Source: Pyronema omphalodes
Lineage: Eukaryota; Ascomycota; Pezizomycetes; Pezizales; Pyronemataceae
DNA: 64,000 bases
Assembly (NCBI GenBank): GCA_024516155.1
Contig: JAJJXM010000045.1
Coordinates: forward strand, 310,001 to 374,000
Direction of reading: 5' to 3'
Made by a program: the position numbers and the translations under genes. Below the pieces are notes generated by a model. It saw only the letters and a program-made list of their open reading frames with translations. It ran no database searches and was not told the DNA's origin. Shown in pieces: positions 48,701 through 60,470 of this stretch. Positions within the stretch are counted from its first letter, which is position 1; each line of letters opens with the position of its first letter.

Positions 48701-49504
48701 CAACGACTGGAGAGTAGCGGTCTGCATTCGCTTTGATGGCGATAATCTAACGCCGCTTTCCTCGCTCTCTCCTGTCCTCAAGCCATTCTTTCACCGCCCA
48801 CCCTCTCGTGGGCGAGACATAGTCTTCCGGCACTGTTACCGATGTAACTTCCCAAACCAGGGCTTCGTGGTCGGAAGTGGTTGTGTGTTCCGGGTCCAGG
48901 AGGGTGCGGGCACTCACGTACGGAGAGAGTTCCATTGTGGCGAACACCAAGTCGATTACGCTGTGGCGTTGTTGTCCCGTTTGTGAGTGAGTTTCCTCTC
49001 CATCTCCGACGTAGCGGAGGTCATGCGTGTCCATCAAGTCTTCAAGGAAGAGGTGGTGGATGGGTTGTGTGCAGCGGGGGTTCCACCTCGCGCTGTGCGC
49101 ATTAAAATCTCCGGCGATGACGGTGTGTCACGAGTGATTATTCGTGACCATGCTATGTTCCGCGCTGGTCTGACGCCGTCGGATGCTCTAGGAGCGTCGT
49201 AGACGTTGACCACCCTTAGTTTTCGAAGTCCCCGACAAAGAATGTCCAGGACTTGGACGTCTCCTTCCCCTTCCGCTGCTAGTTCCTCCCGGGGGCGGAC
49301 GGTCCAGACAGAGTCCTTGCGAACCCCAACCAACACCCTCTTTCCCCAGACGAAGTCGAACGCTGGGTGACGCCACCCTTGGAAGATCGGGGGTTCCTGG
49401 ATTAGGACCACGTCGCTTCCCAGCGTCACTCCGCTCTCCATTATTGCAGTTAGAGCCTCACCGCTCTTCCTGCAATTGTGCTGTAGAACCTGAATTGGTT
49501 TCAT
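45721..49504 (-). pseudogene. LINE B ORF2: endonuclease, reverse transcriptase, RNase H
   Basis: ATG at 49,504-49,502 overlaps the ORF1 stop. Endonuclease: IQVLQHNCRKSGEAL, VVLIQEPPIFQGW, VNVYDAPR, then a frameshift before the NAHS block. The longest intact stretch (48,113-46,950) is RT: GVCIPKPGKTSYSK, SLLSCMGKLVEKV, FGGRRGRSAVDAAAVL, LMMDIKGAFPAVN, NTGLPQGSPVSPVLF and catalytic FVDD at 47,510-47,499. RNase H: IWTDGSRMDDHTGSGLV, VFDAELFAMYRAL. C-terminal knuckle: CWWCTSNVRQTRGHLFGEC near 45,950-45,895. Stop TAG at 45,723-45,721. Frames change about five times. Confidence 0.93.
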
Positions 49505-51249
49505 AATTCAGGTTCTGGGGGCACAACGGCATCTGTCCCCGTCTCGGAAGAGGAGGGGAGAACGGTGTCTTGCGTTGGAGCAAGGATGGAGGAGGAGTCG
49601 GGGACCCCATCGGATAGGTCCATGGCTGAGGCGTCGCCGGTATCGGGGGCTTGTTGTGAAGTATCGGGAGCGTTGACGGAGGGGGCTGGCTCCTCGAGGG
49701 CTGGGCAGGTCACGATTGCGGTGGGTGGAACCGTGCGCGGCATCCTGGCGAGGCGGGCAGCTGCCACCGCGGCCATACGGTCAGGGCACGAATGGTCGTT
49801 TGCGTAGTGGTTGCCACCGCAGTTGGCACATTTCGGGGTAGGCAGGGTGTGTTTACACGCTGTGCCTCGGGGTTTGGAGCAATCGGAGAGGTCGCATGCG
49901 GGGTGGTTAGAGGTGGCATGGTGTTCTGCGCAAAAGACGCATCGGAAAATTATTGGTGTTGAGCAGCGTTCGCGGATGTGGCCCCATTTGAGGCATCCAT
50001 AACACTGGCTGTCAGGCCCTTCGAAGACGTACATCTCCGCGCGGTGGCGTCTGCTGCCCAGCAATACTCCTTTCGAGATTAGCATTTTCGCGGCGGCGGA
50101 GCTGCGTACGAAGAAGACGGCGGAGGAGCTCTGGATTTCGCCATTGGCATAGCGGGCTCGGACTGTCTCCGTTTTGCCTAACCACCTGATGTTGGGCAGC
50201 ACGTCCACACCAGCGTGGTTTGCTTGTACCTCGATTTGGAGGCGTTGGACGCCTTGAGAGCCCTCACCCATGAAGCGATCCAGCGGGACGCCGTGGACTT
50301 TCAGACAAACCCAGCGGTCGAGTTCCTCAACTCCCGTAACCTCACTATCGACCTCACGCACGGCGTTGAGGATGTCCTTGCGGTACAGTCCTAAGAGGGT
50401 TGCTGCATCCAACCGGGGACTGTTGTGGCGGTGATGGTGCCTTTGGCATTGCGGGCGACTTTTAGGATGCGGTGGAATTGGGGAGCGTTCTTGAACCACA
50501 GGCAGTTGTTGATGGCTGCGGTGAACGCTTCATCCACTTGTTTTGATGCTGGTGCGGCTTCACGACGGGTGAAAACAATGCGGCGTACCTCAGTTGGGAG
50601 ATTCTGTGCGGGAGCGTATGGATTTGCGGCTTTCTGTTGGAGTTTTTTGGAGCGACGGGACTGGTGGGCGGTCCATTCCTGTGGGGGAGGCTGGGGCGGG
50701 AGGTGACACTGGATGCTGCTGCATATGTTTGCGCAGCAGTGGGTTGGACGGCCACTGGTGGGGGTTTGCGGGGGGCCGGGGCGGCGATGGGCGGCGCTCG
50801 GGGGACAGCGGGGGTCTTGAGGGCCCGCACCGCTTGGAGTTGGGCCTGGAGTTCACGATTTACGCTGCGGAGGTGGCGCACCTCGGATTCCAGCGCGGGG
50901 ATGCGATCTTCCAGCTCTTCGAGGCGTATTCCAAGGTTGCTTATGTAGTCAACATTTAGGATCGACGATATGCGGGCTACATCATCAGAACGGCGTTCGC
51001 GGTGAGCATGCGACGCGGTGTCTTCCTGGGTTCCTCCAGCGTTTGGTCTCTTGCGTGCTCCTTCTTGGGAGGGGCAATGATGCGCATGGGGGTTGGGGAC
51101 TGCGGGGATTGCATCTCGTGGCTCGAGACGCGAAGGGGGGTTGCGAAGATTTCCTCGTCGGTTTGGCTGCGTACACCGAGGGGAGACTGCAGGCGGCCGC
51201 GGTAGGGTGCGATCCTACGCGGGGAGGCGATATCCCCAAAGCGGGGCAT
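49501..51249 (-). pseudogene. LINE B ORF1: coiled-coil and zinc-knuckle protein
   Basis: ATG at 51,249 (MPRFGDIASPRRIAPYRG). A Pro/Ser/Arg-rich region, a heptad segment (VRHLRSVNRELQAQLQAV in a shifted frame near 50,880) and a Pro/Ala linker are followed by an unbroken 330-codon stretch from about 50,490. This carries LDAATLLGLYRKDILNAVRE, RWVCLKVHGVPLDRFMGEGS and three knuckles: CYGCLKWGHIRERC, CVFCAEHHATSNHPAC and CANCGGNHYANDHSC. The C-terminal tail is acidic and Ser/Pro-rich and ends PEPEL. The RFMGEGS segment is the uninterrupted version of the site split by the solo LTR in LINE A. Two compensating shifts lie near 50,970 and 50,480. Confidence 0.92.
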
Positions 51250-51399
51250 GCCAGAGGGCCGTGGTGAGGCCAGGGCCGTGGGTGGGTGGGGCGGTGAGGC
51301 CGTGAGAATTCTGTGCGATTTCCTAATCAGGAAATTTAAGCGAGAAAGTTGGCGTTGATTTAGCGCCGAAGTGGGTGTGTCTTCCAATACCACGAGACT

Positions 51400-53829
51400 G
51401 GTTCACAAGGTATCACCTTGTATTTCCATGCGAGTGATGGCATGTGTTGTCATGTGAACACTTACCCAGCCAAGATAGAGAACATGTATATGAAGATTAC
51501 TGTCAAAAGGCATGATAGATGTATGAGTAACAATTTGACAATTTCCGAAATACGAAGCATTTGCATGAATAAATACCCACACTGATTCAAAGTAAACCCA
51601 GTTGTAGGTGTATTTCAAGCTTTCCGAAGTAGAGATACTTCGCGAAAGCATAAATATTATTTAGCGCTTCAATACTTTAGGTTTCATGAACCATAGATAC
51701 CACGAGAAAATCGATAAAAACAAGCTTTAGAGCAGCGTCTATGCCACTATGCAAGATAATATGATTTCCACCAGGAACACATTGACTATCGAAGATGTAA
51801 GCTACAGTTAGAAGGGGCCATGATCAGGACCTCGATGATGTATTACCTCTGAAGCTTGTAGTCGGCGGTCAGTGCGGTTGAGACGTCTTTGATTAGGCAG
51901 GAATGAGGACAGAATAAATGTTTTTTCTTGCAAGGGAGATTGGTGGCAGTTCAGTGATAAGCTAGATGATGTGACATCGTCCGTATTGTCCTAGAAAAAA
52001 TGAGCAAAAAGTATCGTTATCTCCCAATAGGTGGTCAATGCAACCAACCAATACCAAGCACTGCTCCATATGCGGAGACTAATATTCATCACAATATCAT
52101 GTAACAGCTACTGCATCTCCGCAGCGGCTTGCCCCTTCACTCCCATAAACTGTCAACGTCTATTTCAAGCTTCCCAGTCAGTACTCAACAACGAGATCGG
52201 ATACTCTGAATGTAAAATCCCGCGGAATCTGATCCACGGGCTCGAGTGATGACATCAATTATAACGGTGGGCTGAAGCGACGTGAACCAGCAAACTCACT
52301 GTCGGGACAGGACGAGCGAGTGACAGATAATGACTAGACTTGTAGGCAGACAATGACTAGAGATGAACGATGGGGGCGAGTCTGGAAGGACAAGGTGAGA
52401 GGGAGATATGACGTATATTGTAAAATGAATATAAGATGTTGTATGATGAACCAATACAACAGGACGAGATATCCCCTATGTATGCATAGAATCCCATAAC
52501 TATATCCCCGATCACGACTCTCCAGATCCTCCTGGATTACCCAACAATTCCTCCTTCTTTCTCGGCAATCTTCACTATCCATTATCCCTTATTCCTCTCA
52601 ATCCTCCGCTCGTCTTTCTCCTCCGCCTCCCCTCCGCCAGATTCTTGGTCCTTGTTCCCTAGTCCATTCGATCATCCAATCCTTATTCCCTAGTCCTTTC
52701 AATCCTCCAATCCTTATTCTCTAGTCCCTTCAATCCTGCAACAGTAATTCCCTAGTTCCTTCAATCCTCCGTAACCCTCCGCAATATTCCCATTGCTGTC
52801 CCTTTCCTCCCAGTCCTTTAACTCCCTAATCCCAATCCCTTATTGGTCCTTCGTTTTCTCAAACTCCGTAATCCGAATCTTTCTATCCGACGCTTCCTCC
52901 CGTGTCAATCCCTCTATTCTCACGTCCTCCTCTCAGCTAACTCGCCGATTACCAGTCAAGCCGTCATATCAACAGTGCATGAAAACGGAACGAAGCACCT
53001 CACGCGGCAACATTGTCCCCCATCCTGTATTCCCAGTGCTCCGATTGCCGTCGGGTAGCGAGGAAACAGATGACATATATGATGGTATCTATTTAAAACT
53101 AGTCGCACATGGGGTGACAGCGAGGCGGATTCTGGAACGGTGTCTGAATGGAGCGGAATTGCATATGGGTCGTTGACATTATCCAAAGCTAATAAAGTCT
53201 TCTGAGGTGCAGGAACAGTGATTTATAGATTATGTGATACCTGGTACTTCACTCAGTTGTGTGTTGACCTTCCCGGTCCCGCGGTGCTGGATGCTGTATG
53301 GTGCAGATATTCAATAAATGTGTTGTGCAGATGGCGATAGCCGAACAACCATTGGGTGACGATACGGTGGTGACGTGCGCACCATGCAAGGTGTGGGACA
53401 GGGATTTTGGTAGTCGCTTCAGGTTGGGCTGAACTGAGTTGAGACTGAATGACCGGAATTCGCATGGTCTATGTGTACATACATACACGCGAAACGGGGG
53501 TTCGTGGAGGTTGGACGGGACAAGCGAAAGCCTTAATACAAAGCACGAGCCAGAATAAAATAAACATGAAATGAATAAGACGAGTGGGGAAAGGAGAGAA
53601 ACATTGTAAAAAAACATAAACGGTGTTAATGTCACTCTCAGCGACGTTACTCGGAACTCGTGCGTATGCGGAGATGAACCTAGATGATTGTATCTTGAAT
53701 AAACGGTATGAAATCCCAAAGATTTTTGTTCAACAGTGTTGGCATGAATGATGCGAGATTTTGGGAGGTACTGCTTGGGGGTTCTAGGATAAGGTCGGAG
53801 ATGTCGGTAATGGAGACTGTGTAGGAAAG
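51400..53829. other. Intergenic sequence between LINE B and the right arm
   Basis: AT-rich to 52,550, then C/T-rich. Frames at 52,793-53,176 (plus) and 53,249-53,842 (minus, 197 codons) have no recognisable motif and no second copy in the window, so I do not call them genes. Confidence 0.4.
52655..52790 (+). repeat. Short tandem repeat, unit about 31-35 bp
   Basis: About four imperfect units built from CCTTATTCCCTAGTCCTTTC and AATCCTCCAATC pieces. Confidence 0.7.
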
Positions 53830-54176
53830 GATGAGCTGTCACTGGTGTCTGGCCAGAATGGTTTATACTCGTTACTCAGAGATATGTATTATTGCCTCCC
53901 GATAAGGTTCAGAGTGGTAGCCACAAAATGATATGCGACACAATGTGAGGACGTTTCATACGAGTATAGATATGCATGGTAGTTCTGTTTACTCTCATTA
54001 CTGCGTTTCCTGCGCCAGCTCCGAGTATTAAATCTGCTGCATATCCGGTAGATCATCTCCACTCTCTTAGATTGATGCAACAAATAGTATTCCCAGGAAG
54101 GCAAAACAACAACCCATCTAACTCCCCGGTACAGATACCAAACACCGTTAGCTAACACCGTGATGCCATGGATCCA

Positions 54177-55252
54177 CTACATCTCCTCCTTAGCAGATTT
54201 CATTTGTTTCTCCATGAAGCATCTATCATCAATCCACTCTTCCAACTCACTACACAACAAGCTCAAAATCTGAAACACCATGACGAACTCGTCCAACACC
54301 ATGGTCATGGGCTCAAAGGATCTCACCAACAGCGCATGGAACACACCGCAAATTACCTGAGCCGGCAACGGTGCCTCCTCCATACTCGTGTGCCAGGCTT
54401 CCGATTTCTGCAAGGTATGCATGAAGCAGTTGACCTGGTCCATAGTAACCATCTTCGGTCCGGGTTCATTGAAGTTCCTGAAACCTCTCAGATGTACCTT
54501 CAATGCGTACAAGAAATCCTCTAGAGCTGCCACTGAGTATCTGGTGTGTTTGTTAGATTGTACTCTCTAGTAAGGTCCGAGATTTGGTAGAGAATATGCC
54601 AGGCCTTTGCTACCGGAGGATTTCGGCGAGTTAAGAAGAGTTGGCGACTCCACCGTTTTATTTTGCGAAGGGGCAGGTGGATTCCGTAGAGTGTTATCGC
54701 CTCTCGTGGTGGCAGACGCGGGTGATTGCACGATAGGATTTGGACGATCTGAACGGATACGTCCAACCAGGTGTGCTTCTTCCAGGATGGGAATGCTGTG
54801 AAGCGGCAACGTGAACAACCGGTTGATAGCAGGGAAGACTGGGGATATCCTGCGGATCTCACTGTTGAGCCTTGGATATCATTATCATCGTGAACGAAGT
54901 AGTACTCATGGCCATCATTGTTGTTGTTGTCGTTATTGTGGTCATTGTCGTTATTGTGGTCATTGTCGTTATTGTGGTCATCGTCGTTATTGTGGTCATC
55001 GTCGTTATTGTGGTCATTGCCGTTATCATGGCCATTGTTGTTATTGTCGGCATTGTAGTTATAGTCGTCTCTTTCGTCACAGTTGATATTGTAACTATTA
55101 TTGGAATGATCGTTGATATCTTGATGATCATCAATGTGGTCGCCAATGCCGTCGTTAATCTCATCCTTCATATCGTTGTTGAGTAAGATATAATGCATAT
55201 CATCCTCATGCTCGTTGTCCTGCTTTTCGTTATTCCTATTGTGCTTCGCCAT
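54177..55252 (-). pseudogene. Family 3a protein, copy in right arm (one frameshift)
   Basis: ATG at 55,252, stop at 54,179-54,177. MAKHNRNNEKQDNEHEDDMH is followed by an Asn/Asp/His repeat tail, STGCSRCRFTAFPSWKKHTW with CxxC, IVQILSCNHPRLPPREA, and KRWSRQLFLTRRNPPVAKAW up to a one-base deletion near 54,547. The next frame carries EDFLYALKVHLRGFRNFNEP, MVTMDQVNCFMHTLQKSEAW, APLPAQVICGVFHALLVRSF and ends MKSAKEEM, identical to the end of the left-arm copy. Only one shift separates it from an intact frame of about 360 residues, making this the best-preserved 3a copy. No signal peptide. Function unknown. Confidence 0.8.
54915..55045 (-). repeat. 18-bp minisatellite coding the Asn/Asp/His tail
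   Basis: About seven units reading GTCATTGTCGTTATTGTG on the plus strand. It is the partner of 21,238-21,360, but its units are more uniform (HNNDND), consistent with independent unit turnover or homogenisation. Confidence 0.85.
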
Positions 55253-56127
55253 ACTTTTGTGGTTGTCGTGTTTTTTTTCTTCCGGTGATCTGTATCCAGA
55301 TGTTGATGACTTTGACGGGATGAAGATAAATGGTAGAACAGTTGAAAACGCGATATGTGACTCTATGTGTGGTGAGGTGTGCGACTGTGTGGTGGGTTGG
55401 GCTGTGGGTGCCGTGGGTGATGCAAGGTCGGCAAAGACAGGGGAACAGTGCAGAGAGAAGGCGCCAAACAGCAGTCACTACAATCTAAACTGGACCCTGC
55501 TCGGAGTTTATCGCATGGACCATCGTTGTCCAGTGGAAATTCTGCAGGCCGTTTTCCTGGAATAAATTCCAAGTACGGTCACATGGAAACAGAACACAAA
55601 AAAGTGACATCACAAGCAGTGCATCATAGGAAAAGTCGAGATTCCTCGGTTATATTTCGGGATGCCAATAGTGTCAAGTTTTCGATTTGTATGCAAAACA
55701 GTGAAGATTTCGTCAAGTGACCTCCCGGATATTGAGATGCTAGAATGGTAATGGGTGAGTATGGACTTATTACATAATTTATATCGACCTTTGAACAACA
55801 CCATCCGATGAAACGAAACGGTTCAGCATGAAGGTTCACAGTCAGTTGGACGGACGGTATCGTGGTCACCAAATGGTCAACACACCACATCGCTGTGAGA
55901 CAATCCTTAACAGCTAAACCATTTTACAAAAACATGTCTGAGCCGCAATAAGTTACCATTACATACAACATATCAACACAAAGAGAGTAACTACGCCTGA
56001 GACATTGACCGTGATGTGTTGCACTCGGGGCTGGTGCTAAGGCGTCAATTCCCTGTCACGCTTCCCGGACTCAGTATAGGGCACCGCCGGCTAGTTGCAG
56101 ATCGCTTAAGCGAGGATAGCGCGAAAA

Positions 56128-56340
56128 ATGGCAAAGATGCGAAATGCGGCAGTTGCGCTTGTTCACGCACATGTGTTGCCCGACAATGCAGCTTCGACGA
56201 CGTATTTCTCCGCCCTGCATTTTCTTCTGCTCTCTGGAATCTTTGGATTAGATTGTTGTCGCAGTCTTCCCTACATTGCCGTGCACTACACGCTTGTTCC
56301 GAAAGACAGATCTCAACGCCGGAACCGCCCATTTCACTAA
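56128..56340 (+). CDS. Small conserved reading frame (70 residues), coding status uncertain
   Basis: ATG at 56,128: MAKMRNAAVALVHAHV, LPDNAASTTYFSALHFLLL, RSLPYIAVHYTLVPKD. Partner of the frame at 20,138-19,917. The first 27 residues differ by only one or two changes while the C-terminus diverges. It could be a real small protein or a conserved promoter block read by chance. Confidence 0.3.
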   Translation: MAKMRNAAVALVHAHVLPDNAASTTYFSALHFLLLSGIFGLDCCRSLPYIAVHYTLVPKDRSQRRNRPFH

Positions 56341-56768
56341 GACTCAGTCTGGTGCGTGTGCATACCTATACAAACGAAGGAAACACGGAGGGAGGATGGT
56401 GGGTATTTCATGGCCACAGCGTCATAGAAGTCTAGTAACGATATTGGGTGATACTACAGGTTTGAAGGCTTCAGCGGCTCCCGTTAGGGGTGTGTAGGCG
56501 TCTGTTTGGGTATCCAAATGGGCAAATATTCACTGGCTGGTATGACAAAAAACATCAAGACCAATGAGACTGTATTGTTATTGAATTTCGACTGAAATGA
56601 TACTGGAAGTGGCAGACATGCCTGGATGCGTGAGACCAAAATTGATTTTATTGTCTGTGAATCTTGGGATGAGTACACGAAGAGAGGATATACAAGCGTG
56701 AAATATATGTGAGATACATTATGGCAATGAACAAAAAAAAAGGTCCTCTATGATCCACTATTCATCGC

Positions 56769-58311
56769 TTACACAATAGCCCGTTGAAAAGCAATCTGAA
56801 GCTCGGTCATGACCCTAGCCACCCCCCTCGCCACCCTTTCCCTGTGGCGCTCCATATTCTCCCATTCCTGGCGCGAACGTCCCTCTGCAAGCACCCTTTC
56901 AATCAGGGCTGGGTGATCCCAACAAACCATATCCATGGTATTGTCCCAGGTCCGCCCAAAGTTCCTATCTTCTTCCGAGAAAAACTCCGCATTCCCTTCC
57001 ATCTGCATTAGGGAAAGCAAGCTGCCACGAGTGCCCTTCACTTCGAACTGATACAACTGCTTGTGGTAGTGTTGTATGACAGTATCAAAGATTTCGCGAT
57101 ACTTGCAAAACCTTTTGATGCTGCGGCATCTTTTTTCAAGAGGGCGGTCCAGGGGGCCAAAACCGGTAGTTGGCGGTGTAATATTGTACTCTCTTGTGAT
57201 GGTTTGCAGCGCCTCCACAACGGGCCATGCTTCGGCGTTGATCATGGAAATTCTCAGAGAGATTAAAACCGAGGATGTTTATGTCGCGTGTAGGGCTGCC
57301 AATCGTGTTGGCAGCTGGTGTCGGGGTAGTGCCGCTTCCGGCTGCGTTGACGCTGGGGGTGGGCAGGTGGTTATCCCTTGGTATCGGGGTTTCTCTTCGG
57401 GCTGTGGACGTAGTCTTGTCGTGGCCACCGAGATTAAAGCCCGGGGGGTCCATATTCCCATACATCGACCTGGCATCATTGTCATGGGCGGAGGGCGGAG
57501 TGCTGCTGTAGCCGCCGAGATTGAAGCCGGGGGGATCAATGTTGCCTGTCATATTGATGGGACTGCTGCCATGGGCAGAGTGCCGAGTCTGTTGCTTGCA
57601 TGCCAATCTCACGCCGGAGGTAGGCGAGGTGATAGTAGTGGGTCTGCGGCGTCTACTTTTGGCTACTCGAGCACCCATGTTGTTGAGGGCCATTTCCACG
57701 CCAGGAGGAGGAGTGTCGATTGTCCCGGGTCTACAAGTTCCCTCTTGGGCTGAGGGAAAACTGATGCCAGTGCCAGCCAGTGTGTGTGTAGAGAGGAGTT
57801 TTGATATTGGTCGGTATAGAGGTTCGGATGCCGCCCAAGGACTGAATGCTGCTAGAGCCAGCTACTGGCAAATAGAGTGGTGCCATATTGATATCCAAGC
57901 AACCGGATGCTTGAGTTCCTGGCATTCCAATTCTGGCACATCTCGTCGTACAGCAGGCGCGGCTGCCGATACTCCCATCGGCAAAGGATTCATTATGTGT
58001 CCCATTCCCTGCTGCAGAAACATCTGTGCATTGGGAGCAAAAATATAGCTATCACCACCTGGAGCCATTTGTAGTTGTTGAAAATTGTGGAGTGCCCCAA
58101 TACCATATGGATACTGGGTGTTTGTGCCGGGACCGGGGGCATCGTTGAATTGGACGCCGGCGCCTATGTAGAGGTCCTCCTCGGGCAGGTGAAATCCAGG
58201 AAAGGAATCCAGGAATTTTCTACCGGAGCAGTCATGTTGAGAGTGCCCGGTTGGGGTGTAGAAACCATTGGCGTTGGGTGCCGCCAAAGGAAAGTCGCAG
58301 TATTGATCCAT
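56769..58311 (-). pseudogene. Family 1 protein, copy in right arm (frameshifts)
   Basis: ATG at 58,311 (MDQYCDFPLAAPNANGF), stop TAA just after AFQRAIV at 56,769. The first part, including LPEEDLYIGAGVQFNDAPG, runs in one frame to a shift near 57,920. A short stretch runs in a second frame with NIKTPLYTHTGWH. The first frame then returns for SGVRLACKQQTRHSAHGSS and the PPGFNLGGY repeats. A two-base deletion near 57,240 moves the C-terminal domain: AEAWPVVEALQTITREYN, FCKYREIFDTVIQHYHKQLY, GTRGSLLSLMQMEGNAEFF, FGRTWDNTMDMVCWDHP and MTELQIAFQRAIV. Here the C-terminal 158 residues are uninterrupted, the clearest version of this domain. Divergent from the 3b gene at 61,160. Confidence 0.78.
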
Positions 58312-58969
58312 AGCGCTAGGAGTATTGCAGATCAGTTTTGATGCCTCGTTTTCAATGCCCTTCGTGCTGAGATAGAAGACGTAGGATGGTGTTTTGAAAT
58401 TCTGTTTAAAATCGGTCGAGTGTGATGAAATTCCGGACGTAAAATTCTTCTATGGGGCTTGTCGTCGGTTTTACTACTGCGGCACCTGGTGCGCCGGTAA
58501 TCTTCTTAAATAACCCGCGGTAACGGACACAAAGCGGAGGGTCGGAAGTCGGGAATACAGGACAAATATAATGACGACAATGGTTTTACGGCGGCACTGA
58601 GAGGCTACAGGTTTAGGCTTGGACATATGTGGTATAGCTGACAGGAAGAATAACAATGAATGCATGCAACCCAATGGTACATGGCAATTTACGACAGAGG
58701 ATTTCCTGGCGAGAAAAGATTTCCCTTGCTGCCATTTTTCTCTTCTGTGGCAAAACGTCATGGTTGGGGCTAGGCTTTATGAAGTGTCCGTACAAAGAGT
58801 GGGACCGTGGGTCTTGTAACGAATAGAGTTATGCACTATTTCCGGTGAAAGGATATATTTTGTGCAAGCCAGAATGACATGAAGTAATTGACATGTCACT
58901 GGGTGAAAAAAAGGAAGGTATGTTGAATATGATTGTTCTTCAATTTTAGACACCGTTTAGATACTTCTC

Positions 58970-60470
58970 ATGTATATATTCCATGACATAGCAATCATCA
59001 CAAAATAATCATCTGTGTACAAGAACGATGAAAATCATGAAGATAATTGGACCTCGATGGGTGTATCATCTGCTGTAATCGGGCTGGTCGACGATAAGGC
59101 AGCCATTGCGCTAGGTTAGGCACAGAGTTCGGCACGGTCCGTCCGGTCCCGTCCTGGCTGTGGACGGGACCGGACCGTCACTCACGGTCCCGTCCTGAAG
59201 TAGGACCAGGACCGGCCGTCCTGGAGGCACCACGGACGGGACGGACCGCGGGTGACCGTGGGTGACCACGACTAGCGTCATTATCGGTCACTCGCAACCC
59301 GCAGTTTTTTTACTACGGCTCATGGTGTTTCCTTTGATAATTCTGATGCATTGCACGAATTAAAGTCACCTATATGGAATTGCTTGCAAACAAAAAAAAA
59401 CCATACTGATGCATAAGAATGCTCCTTCTCCCGCCACTAAAATGCGTCCTTCCCCATCCTTCTCGAATGAACACAATTCTTGAGAGGACAGGCAGGGTGT
59501 TCTGCTCCTGGTCGGAACAGGTGTAGAGAACGCCGATGAAACATTTGGCATATTCTTGCTCTTCTGGGAATAGAGTGATGGCTGTTGATGTTCGACTTAC
59601 ACAGCAATGAAAGAAGTGGAAAATTCTTGCAGGTAAAAGATGGAAAGGTAGAAGATAGAATGTGAATGATAGAAGAAATATTTGTAGCGGGAATTTACGT
59701 TACTAAAAAAAAGAATACAAAACTACTATGAGCAGTCAAACTATTGCTGGGTGGAGAGTGCACCTTCAGTGGGGTGTATAGGCTTTATTAAAGTGCAGCG
59801 TGAAGGGTTCATTTACTACAGTGCTGAAAATGTCGCTGCTGCGGCCCATAGTATCTGGCAAACTTGAACCAAACCGCCCCCTGAAAACTAGCTCACCCGA
59901 AACCCGCGGTCCTGCCGTCACCCGCCGTCCCGTCCGGTTTTGAGTTTGTGGACGGGACCGGACCGCCTAGTGGCCGTCCGTCCAAAGTCATGGACGGGAC
60001 CGGACGACCAGTGTGGTCCCGTCCGGTCCGCCGTCCTGGACGGACCGTGCCGAACTCTGGTTAGGCAGGATTCATAAGTATGTCGGCATTGATTCCAATC
60101 TGGTGTTCTTTCTGTTGGTTTCGCCGATTGGCTTCTTCAACCGTGATCCAGAAGCGGAACGTATAGATGGAAACCCACTGCAACGGTGAAAATATTTCAA
60201 GTACAAATGTCTCAAATTACCAGGGTTGCAAGTCACCTTTTCTTTATTGAAAAAGATAGGGAACAGTTTGATGAACGTGACGTGAGTCTGCGTACATAGC
60301 AGATCTACACCCTGGCACATGCGCGTTACCGCGATAGGATTAGAGGAGGCCCTAAAACCATGTGACTTTATCTGATGGTGTGGTTTTGGTGTGGGCGATA
60401 TACATAGAAGGGCAACGGCTTTTCTTTCGTATTTTTACTTTTTATTTCATACAGACATCGAACCGAAGGG
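58970..60470 (-). repeat. R1 intergenic repeat, copy 4, interrupted by a hAT-like element
   Basis: 58,970-59,122 and 60,060-60,470 together match 16,200-17,150 in reverse. The GCTAGCCGGACCCTG core is missing from this copy because of a roughly 400-bp deletion near 60,290-60,310. Confidence 0.7.
59123..60059 (+). mobile_element. Non-autonomous hAT-like element, copy 1
   Basis: 937 bp. It begins CAGAGTTCGGCACGGTCCGT and ends with the inverted form, flanked by the 8-bp duplication GTTAGGCA (59,115-59,122 and 60,060-60,067). Eight-base duplications and CAGxG ends are typical of hAT. Both ends are packed with GGACGGGACCGGAC-type motifs in both directions. The centre is AT-rich and lacks any transposase-sized frame. 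The left duplication arm has the empty site near 16,948. Confidence 0.92.

Larger units (their letters stand above)
45353..51383 (-). mobile_element. LINE B, full-length Tad1-type retrotransposon
   Basis: Flanked by the 16-bp direct repeat CCAATACCACGAGACT (45,337-45,352 and 51,384-51,399). Reading on the minus strand it begins AAGACACACC, and ends in ATCAAATCAAATCAAA after the shared 3' motif. 6,031 bp. Same family as LINE A: same ORF1 knuckles, ORF1/ORF2 overlap, catalytic motifs and ends. It is not nested and is less broken than LINE A, but still has frameshifts. Confidence 0.95.

Noticed and set aside
53249..53842. 197-codon minus-strand frame
   Set aside because: No motif and no second copy in the window; overlapping frames of similar quality exist.
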